From positions 1 through 64,000 of the forward strand of contig CAKUDB010000002.1 of the NCBI GenBank assembly GCA_934644775.1: DNA of 64,000 nucleotides, in the 5' to 3' direction. Of this stretch, positions 63,310 through 64,000 are shown piece after piece (positions within the stretch are counted from its first letter, which is position 1; each line of letters starts with the position of its first letter). Under the pieces are notes generated by a model, which did no database searches, was not told where the DNA came from, and was given only the letters and a program-made list of their open reading frames with translations. Both the position numbers and the translations under genes were made by a program. Origin of the DNA: an uncultured bacterium (GTDB lineage: Bacteria > Vulcanimicrobiota > Xenobia > Xenobiales > Xenobiaceae).

Positions 63310-63996
63310 CTACCATCCGGGAGGAGGGCCACCGGGACCACCTGGACCACCTGGGCCAGGCCCCCAAGGATCGCGATGGTGAGGAGGGCCGCCGGGGCCA
63401 GGCCCCCAAGGACCACGGTGGTGAGGAGGGCCGCCAGGTCCAGGACCCCAAGGGCCATGATGGTGAGGGCCACCACGTGGAGGAGGCGGAGGGAAGAGGT
63501 CGCCGGGACGCCACCCAGGAGGGTGGGGGAATAGATCGCCGGGACGACGGGTTGGAGTTGGAGGAGTGGGGAAAGGACTAAAAAAGTTGGCACTGACAGT
63601 ATTTTCTGTAGCTTTGGAGGCAGCGCTAGAAACTGCAGCAGCTCCTAAGCCTACGGCAGCTCCGCCAACGGCGGCTTTACCCAAGCTGCTGTACAGATTA
63701 GAAGCTTCGGCACTGCTGAAGCCGTTGTATCGTTGAGCTGCTTGAGCTTGTTTGGCCATCTTGTTTTTATCGATAGCGCTGCCAACTTTAGAACCGATAC
63801 CGCCACCTAAAATAGAGCCGAGTAAACCGCCGCCCATCATACCTAAGGGGCCGCCCAACCTCATGCCTAGGCCTGTACCGAGCATACCGCCGATACCTTG
63901 GCCCACGATAGAACCGGCAAAACCACCCATACCAAAACTGGCGGCTGGATTGTGGGCTCCGTTAATAGGTATACAACTATCTAAAGATGCAGCCAT
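63310..63996 (-). CDS. Glycine-rich protein with His/Pro/Trp tail repeats
   Basis: 228 residues as seen, starting four bases from the window edge, so the true start may lie beyond. Residues 20-75 form a glycine-zipper-like hydrophobic segment (GGFAGSIVGQGIGGMLGTG and GGGLLGSILGGGIGSKVG). The C-terminal third is a tandem repeat of GPWGPGPGGPPHHR plus two RPGDLFP units. The tail is His-rich, so it could bind metal. A membrane-associated or surface structural role is likely; no family is recognised. Confidence 0.65.
   Translation of the reverse strand: MAASLDSCIPINGAHNPAASFGMGGFAGSIVGQGIGGMLGTGLGMRLGGPLGMMGGGLLGSILGGGIGSKVGSAIDKNKMAKQAQAAQRYNGFSSAEASNLYSSLGKAAVGGAAVGLGAAAVSSAASKATENTVSANFFSPFPTPPTPTRRPGDLFPHPPGWRPGDLFPPPPPRGGPHHHGPWGPGPGGPPHHRGPWGPGPGGPPHHRDPWGPGPGGPGGPGGPPPGW
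63350..63475. repeat. Tandem 42-bp repeats in the glycine-rich gene
   Basis: About three 42-bp units encode GPWGPGPGGPPHHR-type repeats on the minus strand. They are GC-rich against the rest of the window. Copy number may vary between strains. Confidence 0.8.
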
Positions 63997-64000
63997 AATC

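Noticed and set aside
63350..63475. Tandem repeats as a CRISPR array
   Set aside because: The 42-bp units are contiguous, without unique spacers, and encode an in-frame protein repeat.

Overview
The window reads as a chromosomal segment of an uncultured, didermic bacterium with the standard bacterial code; TGA is used as a stop, for example at the end of cytidylate kinase. Genes are densely packed on both strands. I see no insertion sequence, integrase, phage gene or CRISPR array. An outer membrane is suggested by GmhB (heptose for lipopolysaccharide), type IV pilus or type II secretion pseudopilins, and many exported proteins. Genes for coenzyme F420 and selenium-dependent molybdenum hydroxylase maturation, Hanks-type kinases fused to TPR arrays, and exported peptidases fit a little-known lineage of the Armatimonadota/Eremiobacterota/Melainabacteria kind. 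That placement is a guess, because no rRNA gene is present.

Layout. 0.2-4.4 kb (minus): a THUMP-like methyltransferase, an SPFH/zinc-ribbon protein with a helical partner, a YqeG phosphatase and a YfcE-type phosphoesterase. 4.7-9.5 kb (plus): a soluble Ser/Thr kinase, then the t6A tRNA-modification operon tsaE-tsaB-rimI-tsaD, ending in an F420-type oxidoreductase. 9.6-14.3 kb: cofE, yqeC, recQ, mocA and yqeB, a cofactor-maturation block. 14.5-19.5 kb: an exported 5'-nucleotidase, a tRNA-Gln/tRNA-Glu unit with a near-consensus promoter, and a pair of exported M16 peptidases. 19.6-34.5 kb: plsY, a PilT/PilU-type ATPase, a UPF0210 protein, rarA, nfo, an anchored solute-binding protein, a CCA-adding-type enzyme, a 1292-residue kinase-TPR protein and a SPOR protein. 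34.5-44.8 kb: housekeeping genes priA, gmhB, cmk, plsC, der, def, fmt, a ferredoxin and metF.

44.9-58.0 kb is the most accessory-looking part. It holds a second M16 pair and two tandem paralogous HExxH metallopeptidases. Divergent from these is a protein with the R-S-E motif set of ADP-ribosyltransferase toxins, followed at once by a 72-residue helical protein. Next come pseudopilins resembling the GspH/I/J/K (FimT/PilV/PilW/PilX) tip complex, including an unusually long 807-residue PilX/GspK-like protein. The metallopeptidases and the transferase lack classical signal peptides but have similar short N-termini. I therefore propose an effector-like island next to a pilus/secretion tip cluster; this is an inference. 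The window ends with an oligoendopeptidase, an ATP-grasp protein, a HAD phosphatase, a DMT transporter and a glycine-rich repeat protein.
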